A stretch of 64,000 nucleotides of DNA from CBDBIG01 sp965205845 [NCBI: bacterium]. GTDB lineage: Bacteria > SAR324. Below are positions 17,694 through 26,880 of the stretch, in pieces. The notes beneath the pieces were generated by a model. The model ran no database searches, was not told where the DNA came from, and was given only the letters and a program-made list of their open reading frames with translations. Location: assembly GCA_965205845.1 (NCBI GenBank), contig CBDBIG010000005.1:707173-771172 (forward strand). Reading direction: 5' to 3'. The number at the start of each line of letters is the position of its first letter. Position 1 is the first letter of the stretch. The translations under genes were made by a program, and so were the position numbers.

Positions 17694-18992
17694 ATGCCTT
17701 ACCCAGCCATTTTGAATGTAGCACCCATTACCAAATTGTGCGGTAGTGTGGTGCTGCCTGGCTCAAAAAGCCTCTCGAATCGCGCATTGCTCCTAAGTGC
17801 CCTTGCTTGTGGCAATACCACCTTGCGCAATGTACTTGATAGTGAAGATACCCAGGTGATGGTGCAAGCCTTAAAGGAGCTAGGGGTTGGGATAACAGGT
17901 GAATTAGGTAGCGGAAAACTCAAAATACAAGGGTGTGGGGGGGCATTTCCCGCAAAAACGTGCAGATTACACCTAGGCAATGCCGGTACTGCCATGCGTC
18001 CGTTAACCGCAGCCCTCACGTTGGGTGAAGGCGTGTTTTACGTACAAGGTAGCGCCCGGATGCATGAACGCCCCATTGCCGATTTGGTTGATGCGTTAAC
18101 CCAACTTGGGGCAAATATTGGGTATGAGGCAAAAGAAGGTTTTCCACCATTACGGATTGAAGCAAAGGGCCTGCAAGGTGGCCATGCAGTGTTTAGTGGA
18201 CGTATTAGCAGCCAGTACCTAAGTGCTTTGCTCATCGTAGGGGCACTGGCAAAAACCCCGCTTTGTTTGCATGTTGCAGACACATTGGTGTCACGCCCCT
18301 ATGTGGAGATGACCATCCGCCTTTTGGAGTGCTTTGGGGTGCTGGTTGAAACTCCCGATGCTTTTACCTTTAAACCGCAGTGCCATGGTATAGGCTTACA
18401 ATCGCCAAAGGAGTTCCATGTGGAAGGCGATGCTTCCTCGGCCTCCTATTTTTTAGCGGGCGCAGCATTAACGGGAGGCAAGGTCATCGCACATGGGTGC
18501 GGCAAAAACAGTTGGCAAGGCGATGTGGGTTTTGCAACCGTATTGGCTCGGATGGGTGCTAAGGTAGAATGGGGCGGGGACTGGGTGCGCGTAACGGGTC
18601 GTAAGCAGGCATTGCAGGGTTTGGATGTGGATATGAATACCATGCCCGATGCCGCGATGACCTTGGCTGTAATGGGCTTGTTTACGCAGGGTCCCGTTAC
18701 CGTGCGTGGGGTTGCCAATTGGCGGGTTAAAGAAACCGACCGAATGGCCGCTTTGTCGAATGAACTCACCAAGTTAGGTGCTCGTACAGAAATTGGTGAA
18801 GATTGGCTGAGGGTCAGCGCACCAACACCGTTAAAGCCTGCCCAAATTGCCGTTTACGATGATCATCGGATGGCCATGGCATTTTCCCTGGTAGCATGTG
18901 GTGGTATGAGCATTCCTATCGAAAACCCTAACTGTGTGCAAAAAACTTTCCCTCAATATTTTCAGGTACTTGATCGATTACGCCATGGCTAA
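17694..18992 (+). CDS. aroA: 3-phosphoshikimate 1-carboxyvinyltransferase (EPSP synthase)
   Basis: AroA transfers enolpyruvyl from PEP to shikimate-3-phosphate, step six of the shikimate pathway, in the cytosol. The 432-residue sequence has LPGSKSLSNRALLLSALA, GNAGTAMRPLTAAL (PEP-binding loop), RMHERPIADL, a SSQYLSALLI segment, EGDASSASYFLAGAA and the C-terminal RVKETDRMAALSNELTKLG and DDHRMAMAF. The GNAGTAMRP loop is of the classical, glyphosate-sensitive type I form. The ATG at 17694 fits the family. Its last 8 bp overlap the next small gene (ATGGCTAA), which suggests translational coupling. Confidence 0.97.
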   Translation: MPYPAILNVAPITKLCGSVVLPGSKSLSNRALLLSALACGNTTLRNVLDSEDTQVMVQALKELGVGITGELGSGKLKIQGCGGAFPAKTCRLHLGNAGTAMRPLTAALTLGEGVFYVQGSARMHERPIADLVDALTQLGANIGYEAKEGFPPLRIEAKGLQGGHAVFSGRISSQYLSALLIVGALAKTPLCLHVADTLVSRPYVEMTIRLLECFGVLVETPDAFTFKPQCHGIGLQSPKEFHVEGDASSASYFLAGAALTGGKVIAHGCGKNSWQGDVGFATVLARMGAKVEWGGDWVRVTGRKQALQGLDVDMNTMPDAAMTLAVMGLFTQGPVTVRGVANWRVKETDRMAALSNELTKLGARTEIGEDWLRVSAPTPLKPAQIAVYDDHRMAMAFSLVACGGMSIPIENPNCVQKTFPQYFQVLDRLRHG

Positions 18993-19209
18993 ATCAAAGA
19001 CGGTCCCCGTTGGTTTAAATGCCGTTGTTGTGCTAAACACACTGGCCAGTTTGATGGAAGAGGCCCGCGGGAAATTGGCACAAAACGAAGCGGCCCTCGA
19101 CCGTGTGGTCATGCTAAAAGCACTGGCCGAACACCTGGGAGTTAAGCAGCGTGTGCTTTTGCAACGCGGCTTCGAACGGGCGTATCGCCAATTGGTAGAA
19201 GGTGTTTAA
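18985..19209 (+). CDS. small helical protein coupled to aroA
   Basis: A 74-residue protein (MAKSKTVPVGLNAVVVLN...) with strong alpha-helical character, no membrane segment and no recognised motif. Its ATG lies inside the aroA stop (overlap 18985-18992), so it is almost certainly cotranslated. The C-terminal half (KALAEHLGVKQRVLLQRGFERAYRQL) is basic and amphipathic, which would allow nucleic-acid or protein binding, but this is speculation. The last 10 bp and the following bases are part of a 77-bp tandem duplication. Confidence 0.65.
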   Translation: MAKSKTVPVGLNAVVVLNTLASLMEEARGKLAQNEAALDRVVMLKALAEHLGVKQRVLLQRGFERAYRQLVEGV

Positions 19210-19354
19210 CTGAGAAGTTCTTTGTTGGCTTTGCTTGCAAAAAATGTGATAGGGGCTGGTGCCCAGTAACCGTGGAAGGTGTTTAACTGAGAAGTTCTTT
19301 GTTGGCTTTGCTTGCAAAAAATGTGATAGGGGCTGGTGCCCAGTAACCGTGGAA
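19201..19354. repeat. 77-bp tandem duplication at a gene end
   Basis: The unit beginning GGTGTTTAACTGAGAAGTTC occurs at 19201 and again at 19278, ending in CAGTAACCGTGGAAG. Copies are essentially identical. The first copy includes the last codons and stop of the small gene after aroA; the second repeats them as noncoding sequence. Confidence 0.95.
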
Positions 19355-19363
19355 GGGGTTGTA

Positions 19364-20287
19364 CTATTTTTGTGTTGCAAGGTTCAAGCGTAGCCTACCC
19401 CAAAAACTTGTGTTAGATCGCTCTTTTGGAGAGGGTGGTGCTGCGCCCAGCCATGGCGAGCTTTTGTTGGGGGTATGTAACTGTACTGCCAGCTGTTGAA
19501 TGGCAAGGGCGGCAGGGCTTTGTGGCTTGTAAAGCAGCAGCGGTTGACGCTGCCTGACTGCTTTGAGCAAATTGTTGTCGCGTGGGATGCCCCCTAAAAA
19601 GCCTACTTCACGCTTCAAATACTCAAGGCTTACCGTATTCAAGCGTTGGTGTACCTTCATTGCTTCTTGTGGCGATTGGACTTGGTTGCTCACTACATAA
19701 ATGTACTGGGGCATGTTGCGCTGGTGGAGCAGTTTAATGAGGGCGTAAGAATCTGCCAAAGAAGTGGGCTCTGGCGTAGCAACCACCAATACCTCGCTAG
19801 CGGCGGCGTTAAAACCCATCACCAGCGATGATACCCCCGCACCCGTGTCAATGAGCAAATAGTCAAAAACCTCCTCTAAGGTGGCCAGTTGACTAAACAA
19901 GCGCTGTTGATCCGCCGTTTCCATCTCACCCAGTGCAGCCACCCCTGAGCGTGAGGGGAGCAACTTTAGCAGCCCGTGAGGTCCTTCGGTGAGCACCTGT
20001 TTCATGCTGCAGCGTCCTTGTAAGGCATCTTCAAGGGTGTGGCGTACTTGAATGCCCAACAGCACATCAAGGTTGGCCAACCCGACATCAGCATCCACCA
20101 GCAATACCTTGGCACCTTTTAGGCACAGGGCAAGGGCTAGGTTTAGGGCAATATTAGACTTACCCACCCCCCCTTTGCCGCTGGTAATGGCCACACTACG
20201 TAGCCCCAGTGAGTTGGGTAGGGTGCTGGGTTTGGCTTGGCTTTGATAAAGTTTGGCCAGTTTGCGTAACTGTGCTGCTTGATCCAT
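19364..20287 (-). CDS. flhG: flagellar number regulator FlhG (FleN/MinD-like ATPase)
   Basis: A 307-residue MinD/ParA-type ATPase. It has the deviant Walker A SGKGGVGKSNIALNLA and DADVGLANLDVLLGI after it, plus a DTGAGVSSLVMGF switch. The short N-terminal tail DQAAQLRKLAKLYQ resembles the DQA(E/A)xLR activator helix that FlhG uses to stimulate FlhF. FlhG limits flagellar number and placement together with FlhF at the pole or membrane. It follows flhF with 27 bp between stop and start, last gene of the flagellar run. The C-terminal membrane-targeting helix of MinD is not obvious; the tail is basic (SNTSFWGRLRLNLATQK). Confidence 0.93.
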   Translation of the reverse strand: MDQAAQLRKLAKLYQSQAKPSTLPNSLGLRSVAITSGKGGVGKSNIALNLALALCLKGAKVLLVDADVGLANLDVLLGIQVRHTLEDALQGRCSMKQVLTEGPHGLLKLLPSRSGVAALGEMETADQQRLFSQLATLEEVFDYLLIDTGAGVSSLVMGFNAAASEVLVVATPEPTSLADSYALIKLLHQRNMPQYIYVVSNQVQSPQEAMKVHQRLNTVSLEYLKREVGFLGGIPRDNNLLKAVRQRQPLLLYKPQSPAALAIQQLAVQLHTPNKSSPWLGAAPPSPKERSNTSFWGRLRLNLATQK

Positions 20288-20314
20288 GGCTTCCCAAGGG
20301 CTTTTCCCAATGAA

Positions 20315-21604
20315 TTATTGGCTTTCAGAGAGCTGTAGCAGCAGATCTACCACACGTTCTTTACTCGCGATTTCAATATCTTGAGGTACATTTTGCCCCA
20401 TGGTTAAAAACCCAATGGGCAGTTTAAAGCGAATGCTATGGTTAAGCAGACAACCATAGCTCACCGTTTCGTCCAATTTGGTAAAGCACACACTGTTTAA
20501 GCTTAAATCGGAAAAACGACGGGTAATATCAGAAAGTTCTTCGTCTTTGGTGGTGGCACTAAGGGTGAGGCACATTTCAATTGACTCTTGCCCACCCAGC
20601 AAATTTTGCAGATCGTTCATTTGTTGCTCATCACGCTGAGAGCGCCCAGCAGTGTCGATGATAATCACCTCAAAATCCTTAAAATTTTGAATGCACAATT
20701 GCAATTCAGCCCTGTCTTTTACCACGGCCAAAGGGGCTTCCATGATACGTGCATAGGTTTGCAGTTGTTCTACTGCTCCAATTCGGTAAGTGTCTACGGT
20801 AATAAGGGCCGTTTTGCGGTGTTGTTTGAGCATTTGTTGGGATGCAATTTTGGCTGCCGTGGTGGTTTTACCCACCCCAGTAGGGCCAATCAGGGCAAAT
20901 ACTTTGGGCTTATTTTGGGTGATTGGCATCCCATTGGTAACGTGAATAATTTTCATGAGCATCCGCGCCAAAAAAACTTTTACATAAGTAAACTCGTTTA
21001 TCTCTTTGGGCGGAATAAACTTGGCAGCTTCTTGGGTTAAGCGTCGAGAAAATTTTTCTTCGACCCCCCCAAACACCAATTGCTGGTGCAAAGCCAACAG
21101 GTTTTCGGGTAGGTTTCGTTGGTCTTGTAAGCCTGGCTGCGCGGTAAGCATCTGCACCATGCGGCGTACATCGGCCAAATCGCCTTGCATACGGCGCATG
21201 GCCCCTTGATCTTCGTTGGTTTGGCGCAATACATTTTGTGAACTCGCAAGGGTATATTTTAACTCTTGCATTTCATCTTGCAATGAACCCAATAAATGAT
21301 AGGCCTCGATGCGGCTGTGCCCCAGTGCTTGTTCAAGGGCTTGGGCATCGCCATTGGGCAGTGATTTCGAAGGGGGGGGGCTGGGTACACGGCTGGCAAC
21401 GGATTTTGGCTTGGTGGCAGAAATGGTTGTCATTTCGGGCTCCGCTGCGGTAACCTCCAACATGGGTTTGCCAAACAAACCAAAAACCCCACCACCACTG
21501 CGTACCTGCCGCGTCGACAAAATGACTGCACTTGAGCCAATATCCTGCTTTACCTTACGCAATACCTCTTGCATGTTGGCACCGCGATAGCGCTTTACAA
21601 CCAT
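20315..21604 (-). CDS. flhF: flagellar biosynthesis GTPase FlhF
   Basis: A 429-residue SRP-family GTPase that marks the site of flagellar assembly, usually the pole. The N-terminal B domain (MVVKRYRGANMQEVLRKVKQ, then basic and low complexity) precedes the NG domain. G1 is LIGPTGVGKTTTAAKIA; DTYRIGAVEQLQTYA, G3 DTAGRSQRDEQQM and G4 TKLDETVSYG follow. Length fits the family. It lies between flhA and flhG, the gene order of polar flagellates (gamma-, delta- and magnetococcal-type proteobacteria); most ordinary alphaproteobacteria lack it. Confidence 0.95.
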   Translation of the reverse strand: MVVKRYRGANMQEVLRKVKQDIGSSAVILSTRQVRSGGGVFGLFGKPMLEVTAAEPEMTTISATKPKSVASRVPSPPPSKSLPNGDAQALEQALGHSRIEAYHLLGSLQDEMQELKYTLASSQNVLRQTNEDQGAMRRMQGDLADVRRMVQMLTAQPGLQDQRNLPENLLALHQQLVFGGVEEKFSRRLTQEAAKFIPPKEINEFTYVKVFLARMLMKIIHVTNGMPITQNKPKVFALIGPTGVGKTTTAAKIASQQMLKQHRKTALITVDTYRIGAVEQLQTYARIMEAPLAVVKDRAELQLCIQNFKDFEVIIIDTAGRSQRDEQQMNDLQNLLGGQESIEMCLTLSATTKDEELSDITRRFSDLSLNSVCFTKLDETVSYGCLLNHSIRFKLPIGFLTMGQNVPQDIEIASKERVVDLLLQLSESQ

Positions 21605-21828
21605 GTGTCTGCTTTAAAGTTTATCGAGAACTATTTTTAAGTGGTGCTTTGTTCATAGATTCGGGTGTACTCAGACCTCACGGGGTAGGTAGAAAAAAAA
21701 GGAAGATGACACCGAGTGACAATACCCTTTGTTTTTTTCGGATAAGCGCAGGTAAAAAAACGCGACATACCGCTGTTTTTTCGCACATTATCTTCGTAAA
21801 CCGGATATACTAACGCGTGCAGTGTGTA

Positions 21829-23928
21829 TCATACCATACCTAAAGATTCAATGCGGACATCGTTTGAGATCTCATGATGGGATAGTACCACCAAATTGGG
21901 CAAAAAGCGTTCAATCAAACGTTTTACATGCATGCGTACAAGGGGTGAGCAAAGCAAAATAGGCTGTGCACCGCTCTCTGCAAAGCGTTCCATTTGTGCT
22001 TCAAGGTTTTGCACCAATTGTTGGGTGGTGTCGGGGTCAAGCCCTAAATACGTGCCTTGAGAGCTACTTTTAATGGCAGATGCCAAGCGGTCCTCCATCT
22101 CTTGCGAGAGGCTAATGAGGAGCAATGCGCCATCGCCATTTTGGTGCTGGCGGGTAATGGTGCGCGCAAGGCGTTGTCGGACATGCTCGGTCAGCAGGTC
22201 AGGATCCTTGGTTAAGGGTCCCATGTCGGCTAAGGTTTCTAAAATGGTGTGCAAATCGCGGGCAGAAACGCGTTCTGCCAAGAGATTTTGCAATACCTTT
22301 TGGACCACCCCCAGGCTGAGTACATTGGGAATGAGTTCTTCAACCACTTTAGGTTCATTTTTGGCAAAATTGTCGAGCAGTTTCTGGGTTTCTTGGCGCC
22401 CTAAAAAGTCGGGTGCGTGGCGTTTGATAATTTCGACCAAATGGGTTGCCAGTACCGTGGGCAGATCCACCACGGTATACCCCCCCAGTTGTGCGCGTTC
22501 TTGGTCCGTAGGGTCAATCCACAAAGCAGGCAAGCCAAAAGCGGGTTCAATGGCACTCACCCCGTTGATCTCGTCAATAATTTCGCCGGTTTTCATGGCA
22601 AGAAGGTTGTCTACCATCAAATCGCCTGTGCCCACTTCAACCCCATTAATAATAATCGAATAGTTCCCAGAGGCCAGTTCGAGGTTATCCTTAATGTGAA
22701 TGGGTGGCACGATAAAACCACTTTCAAGGGCAATTTGACGGCGAATCGATTTAATCCGTTCAAGCAGTTCGCCATCTTGCTCGGCATCAACCAAGGGAAT
22801 CAAGCCATAACCCAATTCGAGGCCTAGGCGATCCATGGCTAACAACCCTTCCACATCCTCACCATCATCTTCTGCTGCACTCTCTTCTTCTTGTTTTTCG
22901 AATTCTGCTTGCTCGGCATCTGCACGTAATTTCGTTTTATGGAGCGTCCATGCGAGTGCACCTGTGCCAATCCCCACGCTCAACAAAGGAAAGGTGGGCA
23001 TGCCAGGAATAATAGCAAAACCGCTTAACACGCCGCTTGCAATGCCAAGGGCCCGTACATTTCCCAGTAATTGGTGGCGTAGGTTTTCGCTTAATCCATG
23101 CTCGACCGAGGCTTTGGTTACCGCCAAGCCTGCTGCAACGGACACAATTAACGCAGGCATTTGCGAGACCAAACCATCTCCCACAGTTAAAATGGTGTAG
23201 GTTCCAAGGGCGTTGTCGAGGCTCATGTTAAATTGAAAAACACCAATGATGAGGCCTCCAACAATGTTGACCCCCGTAATGAGGAGACCTGCAATGGCAT
23301 CACCGCGTACAAATTTGCTTGCACCGTCCATAGCCCCGTAAAAATCGGCTTCGTGCTGTACCTGCTCGCGGCGTGCCTTGGCATCGATTTCGTTAATAAC
23401 CCCAGCATTTAAATCGGCATCAATGGCCAACTGCTTACCAGGCATGGCATCGAGGGTAAAACGGGCGGCGACCTCCGCAATGCGCCCAGCACCCTTGGTG
23501 ATAACCACAAAGTTAATCAATACCAAAATAAGAAAGATAATCACCCCCACCACATAATTGCCTCCCACGACAAAATCGCCAAAAGAGCGAATCACAGCAC
23601 CAGCCGCACCCAAACCTTCATGGCCATTTCCCAGAATAAGGCGGGTTGAGGCTACGTTAAGAGAGAGGCGAAAAAGGGTGGAAATTAATAAAACAGAAGG
23701 AAAACTAGAAAAATCGAGGGGCTTGGCGGTGAATAAGGATACAAATAAAATGAGGATCGACATGGCAATGCTTAGCGCCAACAAAAGGTCAAGCATTACG
23801 GGTGCAAGGGGTAGCACCAGCACCATAATAATTCCCACCACGCCCAAGGCAAGGCCTAGGTCGGTATTCCGCGAAAGGGCTTTAAGGCTAAACATAGCAC
23901 TGGGCGCTGAGGTTGCATCTTGTGCCAT
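21829..23928 (-). CDS. flhA: flagellar type III export gate protein FlhA
   Basis: A 699-residue inner-membrane export gate protein. The N-terminal half has about eight transmembrane segments (from GVVGIIMVLVLPLAPVMLDL on) with the family segments FPSVLLISTLFRLSLNVAST, a long cytoplasmic FHIPEP-type loop (GKQLAIDADLNAGVINEIDA...ADFYGAMDGASKFVRGDAIAG) and LTVGDGLVSQMPALIVS. The cytoplasmic C-terminal domain (from about residue 370: LELGYGLIPLVDAE) docks chaperone-substrate complexes. Complete by length. The 224-bp gap to flhF (21605-21828) holds no gene. Confidence 0.97.
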   Translation of the reverse strand: MAQDATSAPSAMFSLKALSRNTDLGLALGVVGIIMVLVLPLAPVMLDLLLALSIAMSILILFVSLFTAKPLDFSSFPSVLLISTLFRLSLNVASTRLILGNGHEGLGAAGAVIRSFGDFVVGGNYVVGVIIFLILVLINFVVITKGAGRIAEVAARFTLDAMPGKQLAIDADLNAGVINEIDAKARREQVQHEADFYGAMDGASKFVRGDAIAGLLITGVNIVGGLIIGVFQFNMSLDNALGTYTILTVGDGLVSQMPALIVSVAAGLAVTKASVEHGLSENLRHQLLGNVRALGIASGVLSGFAIIPGMPTFPLLSVGIGTGALAWTLHKTKLRADAEQAEFEKQEEESAAEDDGEDVEGLLAMDRLGLELGYGLIPLVDAEQDGELLERIKSIRRQIALESGFIVPPIHIKDNLELASGNYSIIINGVEVGTGDLMVDNLLAMKTGEIIDEINGVSAIEPAFGLPALWIDPTDQERAQLGGYTVVDLPTVLATHLVEIIKRHAPDFLGRQETQKLLDNFAKNEPKVVEELIPNVLSLGVVQKVLQNLLAERVSARDLHTILETLADMGPLTKDPDLLTEHVRQRLARTITRQHQNGDGALLLISLSQEMEDRLASAIKSSSQGTYLGLDPDTTQQLVQNLEAQMERFAESGAQPILLCSPLVRMHVKRLIERFLPNLVVLSHHEISNDVRIESLGMV

Positions 23929-24099
23929 CGCAAAGCCGTGCCCTTATCCAAAAATAATTTCGTGCGTCAACCGATGCCGCCAAAAGGCGCAGTGTGCTGT
24001 GCATACAAAAGGTGGCAACGAGCTGCCCTCTCCCTCACCAAGGCATGCAATAAATACGCCGATAAGCGGTGAGGATGAGGACTACAGGGCCACGCTATA

Positions 24100-24555
24100 T
24101 TACGCACTGCGCTTAGAGTTTTGAATGAGCAAGGCCGAAACCCATAAAAGCATTAAAAACAGGCCGTGTTCGCGGAGCTCAGCACGGTCACCGAAAAGCA
24201 CATCAAACACACTAAAGCCAATCAGTGTAATCCCAGCCAGCCAAAAACCCAGGCCTAAGGCATTGGCTTTTGCCTCAAAGCGTTGCTGTTGCACCATCGC
24301 CCACGCAAACAGCGCACCTATCACCAGCTCAAAAAGGCCTGTGACGACAAGCAACGGGGCAATGCCATCGGTGGGGAGGCTTAAGCGTTCAAAATAGCTG
24401 CTAAACTGCGCACTTCTGTCTTTGCCCCACCAGCGAAATAGACCGAGATGATGGCGATTTAAAAATTTGTCGAGGCCATTTATCAACCAAAACAGGGCCC
24501 AGTACAGGGAAACCAAGAAATGCATGGAAAGCCAATAGGGGATTTTTGGGTTCAT
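24100..24555 (-). CDS. small four-helix membrane protein in the flagellar run
   Basis: A 151-residue protein with about four hydrophobic segments (WLSMHFLVSLYWALFWLI, APLLVVTGLFELVIGALFAW, LGFWLAGITLIGFSVFDVLF, GLFLMLLWVSALLI). The layout resembles DoxX-like membrane proteins, but I do not recognise a diagnostic motif. It sits between flhB and flhA on the same strand, where fliQ/P or no gene would be usual. This may be a lineage-specific insertion rather than a flagellar component. The start ATG at 24553-24555 is the only good one. Confidence 0.7.
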   Translation of the reverse strand: MNPKIPYWLSMHFLVSLYWALFWLINGLDKFLNRHHLGLFRWWGKDRSAQFSSYFERLSLPTDGIAPLLVVTGLFELVIGALFAWAMVQQQRFEAKANALGLGFWLAGITLIGFSVFDVLFGDRAELREHGLFLMLLWVSALLIQNSKRSA

Positions 24556-24674
24556 AAGGCTGTGTTCTCCATTTGTGGGGGTTTTATAACAAAATTGGCA
24601 AAATGGGGGGCCTCAAGTGTAGCACAGGTTCATTTTATAAACCCTTAACGCAGTCAGTCCATCCATATTTTTAA

Positions 24675-25772
24675 TCAGTTTACGGATGGCTGGTTTGCTG
24701 GTGGATTGCCCGCGTTACCTTGCTTAAGGCGGTACACATAAGCCAAAATTTCTGCCACAGCTTGAAAAAACCTTTCTGGAATGGGGTCGCCAATCTCGAC
24801 TTCGTTAAACAGCGAGCGCGCGACAGTGGGGTTCTCCACAATGGGAATGCTGTTCTCTTCTGCTGCTTTACGAATGCGCAAAGCCACCCAATCGGCACCT
24901 TTTGCCGTTAATTCTGGGGCATGCATAACCTCGCTATCGTAGCGTAAAGCCACCGCAAAGTGGGTCGGGTTGGTTACGACCAAGTCTGATCTTGGCACCT
25001 CTTGCATCATGCGACTTCTTGAGGCATCGCGCTGAATTTGGCGCACCCGCGCACGCAGTTGTGGGTCACCTTCGGATTGGCGATGCTCCTCTTTGGTCTC
25101 TTGTTTGGTCATCATCAAGCGTTGCTCATGGCGAAACCGCTGATAGAGATAGTCGACTACAGCCAGTAAAATCATGGCCAATGCAGAATAGATCAGCAGT
25201 TTAAGCACCAAGTGGTAGGTATAGCGCATCAAGCCAACCATGGGCAGCTGGCTTAAGCCCAACAGCTTTTGTGCATCATTCGACAGCACCCCATAGACGA
25301 TAACCCCAATAATACCCATTTTGAAAATGGACTTAAATAACTCAACCAAACCATCGATGGAGAAAATGCGCTTAAAGCCTTCAAGGGGATTGAGGCGTTC
25401 GGGTTTTAGTTTGAGTGGATTAATATGCCAGCCCACTTGTAACACCACCACAAAAGAGGCAAGCAAAGCGGCCAACATAAGCAACAAACCAAATACGGGC
25501 AGTAAGCTTGTTAATCCCGCATTAAAGCCTGCACTTAATTGGCCAATGCTCATATCGGGTGCCGTGATTGCCACCGGGATCCACTGTCGCCATAAATTTG
25601 ACAAAATGGTGGTCAACCAGTCACCGCCAATAAGCAGCGCAAGGGAAAAAAATGCCAGCAATGTCGCAGGGGCTGCTTCGCGGCTGAGGACTACCTGCCC
25701 TTCGCGGCGTGCTTCTTCGCGGCGTCGAGGAGAAGCGGGTTCGGTTTTTTCTTGTCCGTCTTGCTCGGCCAT
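24675..25772 (-). CDS. flhB: flagellar type III export switch protein FlhB
   Basis: A 365-residue export switch protein that changes substrate specificity from rod/hook to filament. The N-terminus MAEQDGQEKTEPASPRRREEA is typical. Four membrane segments follow, then a basic linker (QRFRHEQRLMMTKQETKEEHRQSEGDP) and the autocleavage motif NPTH in VVTNPTHFAVALRY. The C-terminus ends about 95 residues later, as expected. Its 5' end (first 15-18 codons plus leader) is triplicated upstream, between flhB and fliR. Confidence 0.96.
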   Translation of the reverse strand: MAEQDGQEKTEPASPRRREEARREGQVVLSREAAPATLLAFFSLALLIGGDWLTTILSNLWRQWIPVAITAPDMSIGQLSAGFNAGLTSLLPVFGLLLMLAALLASFVVVLQVGWHINPLKLKPERLNPLEGFKRIFSIDGLVELFKSIFKMGIIGVIVYGVLSNDAQKLLGLSQLPMVGLMRYTYHLVLKLLIYSALAMILLAVVDYLYQRFRHEQRLMMTKQETKEEHRQSEGDPQLRARVRQIQRDASRSRMMQEVPRSDLVVTNPTHFAVALRYDSEVMHAPELTAKGADWVALRIRKAAEENSIPIVENPTVARSLFNEVEIGDPIPERFFQAVAEILAYVYRLKQGNAGNPPANQPSVN

Positions 25773-26025
25773 GCGGAGTTCTTTACGCTTTCATGCGCTA
25801 AGGTGAAGTGGGCAATCGCTTAAGGGGTGAGAGGAGAAGCGGGTTCGGTTTTTTCTTGTCCATCTTGCTCGGCCATGCGGGGTTCTTTACGCTTTCATGC
25901 GCTAAGGTGAAGTGGGCAATCGCTTAAGAGGTGAGAGGAGAAGCGGATTCGGTTTTTTCTTGTCCGTCTTGCTCGGCCATGCGGGGTTCTTTACGCTTTC
26001 ATGCGTTAAGGTGAAGTGGGCAATC
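25727..26025. repeat. 104-bp triplication of the fliR-flhB junction
   Basis: The block starting GAGGAGAAGCGG occurs at 25727, 25831 and 25935 (period 104). On the minus strand each extra copy contains a start and reads MAEQDGQEKTE(P/S)ASPLT(P/S)-stop, i.e. the first FlhB residues followed by a stop. The fliR stop lies in the outermost copy. Copies differ by only a few substitutions. Ribosomes could initiate on the two decoy copies before the true flhB start. Confidence 0.95.
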
Positions 26026-26794
26026 CCCAAGGGGCGGTCAAATTTTCTAAAGCGAAGGCGTGCACTTGCATAATGGCTTGCACCATAAAAGGGGAACTCA
26101 TGGCCAAAATAGCAATCCCTAACCCTACAGTAAACGGTGCAGCCACAATAAACATATTGGTTTGCGGTGCAGCACGTGCCACCAAGCCCACCGCAATGTT
26201 GGCCGCGAGCATGGCAGCAATGGGTGGCGCACCTACTTTAACCCCCATGGAAAAAACCCCCGCACCAAGGCGCATGTAATGCGATAACAAAGGGGGTGTG
26301 GCGGTCAGCGTTCCCACGGGAGCCAGTTCGTAACTCCTCACCAGCCCTTCGAGCATAAGGTGGTGGCCATTGAGAGCAAAGAGCAACAAAACAGCAAGCG
26401 TGCTTTGAAAACCCGAGATGATAGACACCTGTTGGCCGCTAATGGGGTTAAAAATGCCGGCAATGCCTAAGCCCATTTGCAAACCTGCGATTTCCCCTGC
26501 CAGTTCAACAGCAGCAACGGCTAAGCGCACTGCAAAACCAAGTAGCAAGCCTATTAACACTTCACCCATTACCCAAATAACCGCTAAGGCAAGGTTGGGG
26601 TTAGGGTTTAAGGTAGGCGTGGTAACGACAGGAAAAATGACAAGGGATAAAACAAATACAAGCAGCACGCGAATTCGGTTAGGCAAGGCTTGGTCGCTAA
26701 ACCCAGGGGCAATCAGCATGAGCCCAGAAAGGCGGGAAAAAACAAAAAAGAAACCCACAAATTGTGCGGGGGAAAAATTGAGCAAGTTGGCCAT
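26006..26794 (-). CDS. fliR: flagellar type III export protein FliR
   Basis: A 262-residue inner-membrane protein of the export gate (FliPQR), with about six hydrophobic segments. It opens LLNFSPAQFVGFFFVFSRLSGLMLIAPGF, has the GLLLGFAVRLAVAAVELAGEIAG segment and a FNPISGQQVSIISGFQ loop, and ends VHAFALENLTAPWGLPTSP. The ATG at 26792-26794 is chosen because a good Shine-Dalgarno (AAGGAAGG) lies 8 nt upstream; an open frame to 26845 exists. It is first of the flagellar run and lies 86 bp after acnA, which is on the same strand. Confidence 0.95.
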   Translation of the reverse strand: MANLLNFSPAQFVGFFFVFSRLSGLMLIAPGFSDQALPNRIRVLLVFVLSLVIFPVVTTPTLNPNPNLALAVIWVMGEVLIGLLLGFAVRLAVAAVELAGEIAGLQMGLGIAGIFNPISGQQVSIISGFQSTLAVLLLFALNGHHLMLEGLVRSYELAPVGTLTATPPLLSHYMRLGAGVFSMGVKVGAPPIAAMLAANIAVGLVARAAPQTNMFIVAAPFTVGLGIAILAMSSPFMVQAIMQVHAFALENLTAPWGLPTSP

Positions 26795-26880
26795 TGGCAA
26801 CGCCTTCCTTGGCGTGTTGGATGCAGCTTTTCGATTGGCCGCCAAAGCGAATTGCAGGTTCGAGATCGGTGGTTTTTTGT

